Assembly: GCA_002348925.1 (NCBI GenBank)
Contig: DEBV01000011.1
Location: 59,498 to 65,590 of the forward strand
Length of the DNA stretch: 6,093 nt
Direction: 5' to 3'
Source: Alphaproteobacteria bacterium UBA2947
GTDB lineage: Bacteria; Pseudomonadota; Alphaproteobacteria; Rs-D84
In this document: in pieces, positions 5,712 through 6,093 of the stretch
Layout of the letters: every line of letters begins with the position of its first letter
Numbering within the stretch: the first letter of the stretch is position 1
Position numbers and translations under genes: made by a program
Notes under the pieces: generated by a model
Seen by the model: the letters and a program-made list of their open reading frames with translations, nothing else
Databases searched by the model: none
What the model was told of the DNA's origin: nothing

Positions 5712-5735
5712 CCGCCATCAAAGGCGGATTTTTTT
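5712..5735. terminator. bidirectional terminator between the HTH gene and mutT
   Basis: CCGCC (5712-5716) pairs with GGCGG (5723-5727) around ATCAAA. On the plus strand a run of seven T (5729-5735) follows, ending the HTH transcript 4 nt after its stop codon. On the minus strand the hairpin is followed by GTTTTATTTTA, so it can also end the convergent mutT transcript. The plus-strand T-run overlaps the mutT stop codon (5734-5736). Confidence 0.88.
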
Positions 5736-6093
5736 ATTTAGCCATATCTACCAAAATTTTCGAAATCATCAAATCTGCTGGCAACTGGGAATGCGCCACT
5801 AAATCGGGCATTTTAACCCATTCTTGTTGATCATGTACTTTCAATGTTATATCTCCAGAATAATCTAAAACTTCATACGCATATAATTCTAATTCTTTGC
5901 CAGAATCTAATTGCAATCTTGCGACAGTCACCAATTCGCCAATCTTTGCATCAATACCCAATTCTTCTTTCAGTTCGCGATGCAAACAAATCGGACCGTC
6001 TTCACCATCTTCAAATTTACCGCCAGGATATTCCCACTCGCCTGCCAAAGGTTCTGTTGGGGCACGTCGCATCAACAGCACACAATCATCTTT
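5734..6093 (-). CDS. mutT: MutT-type Nudix hydrolase (8-oxo-dGTP diphosphatase), 5' end outside window
   Basis: The visible 119 residues carry a perfect Nudix box G-x5-E-x7-R-E-L-x-E-E-x-G-I, starting at the second Gly of WEYPGGKFEDGE and ending at RELKEELGI; its glutamates bind the catalytic metal. The preceding LLMRRAPTEPLAGEWEYPGGK and the C-terminal QEWVKMPDLVAHSQLPADLMISKIL resemble MutT, whose role is hydrolysing oxidised dGTP to the monophosphate so that it is not misincorporated into DNA. The frame stays open to the window edge (KDDCVLLMRR...). A GTG at 6081 and an ATG at 6072 are in frame, but both would cut into the first conserved strand. The true start therefore lies beyond 6093, probably 10-20 residues upstream given a usual length near 130. 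It is convergent with the HTH gene, and the stop TAA overlaps the shared terminator. A related Nudix enzyme with another nucleotide substrate is possible. Confidence 0.9.
   Translation of the reverse strand, partial: KDDCVLLMRRAPTEPLAGEWEYPGGKFEDGEDGPICLHRELKEELGIDAKIGELVTVARLQLDSGKELELYAYEVLDYSGDITLKVHDQQEWVKMPDLVAHSQLPADLMISKILVDMAK

Noticed and set aside
5466..5735. Toxin-antitoxin module formed by the small HTH protein
   Set aside because: No partner gene is adjacent in the same orientation: a terminator follows immediately and the next gene is a convergent MutT.
6072..6081. GTG at 6081 or ATG at 6072 as the mutT start
   Set aside because: The frame is open to the window edge, and the residues before these codons (KDDC) belong to the conserved first strand of the Nudix fold, so the gene starts outside the window.

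Overview
The window looks like chromosomal DNA of a low-GC Gram-negative bacterium, most likely an alphaproteobacterium. The Gram-negative assignment rests on a complete inner-membrane / periplasmic-adaptor / outer-membrane-channel efflux set with signal peptides. The alphaproteobacterial lean rests mainly on the small HTH protein at 5466-5708, whose LAKRSGLDPTTFNKSKR...RWPSTETISKIL core resembles the N-terminal domain of alphaproteobacterial HTH/S24 regulators. That lean comes from memory of the family, not from a search. No phage, transposon, integrase or CRISPR signature is visible.

Layout. At the left edge (1-27, minus) lies the 5' part of a tRNA, probably tRNA-Arg, cut by the window. From 4579 down to 84 (minus) runs a compact four-gene operon in the order TolC-like outer-membrane channel, MacA-like adaptor, MacB-type ATPase, MacB-type permease. 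Its junctions are an 8-bp overlap, a 14-bp gap and a 4-bp ATGA overlap. Together these make a tripartite ABC efflux pump in which the single-chain MacB of E. coli is split into two proteins. A 142-bp AT-rich divergent region (4580-4721) holds promoter-like sequences in both directions.

On the plus strand, 4722-5258 encodes an unrecognised exported protein: a signal peptide, a small four-cysteine segment, then ten tandem decapeptides of consensus E-A/V-P-V-M-D-I-P-A-P. It ends at a strong intrinsic terminator (5266-5294). A 207-bp gap with a candidate inverted-repeat operator and promoter precedes a standalone 80-residue HTH protein (5466-5708, plus). A terminator hairpin at 5712-5735 separates it from a convergent MutT-type Nudix hydrolase (5734-6093, minus) whose 5' end lies beyond the window.

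How the genes work together. The four efflux genes clearly form one machine: ATPase and permease energise and gate transfer from the periplasm, and the adaptor couples them to the outer-membrane duct. The exported repeat protein shares the intergenic control region with the pump and is the most unusual item here; any functional link is inference. MutT (nucleotide-pool sanitising) and the HTH protein look like independent units.
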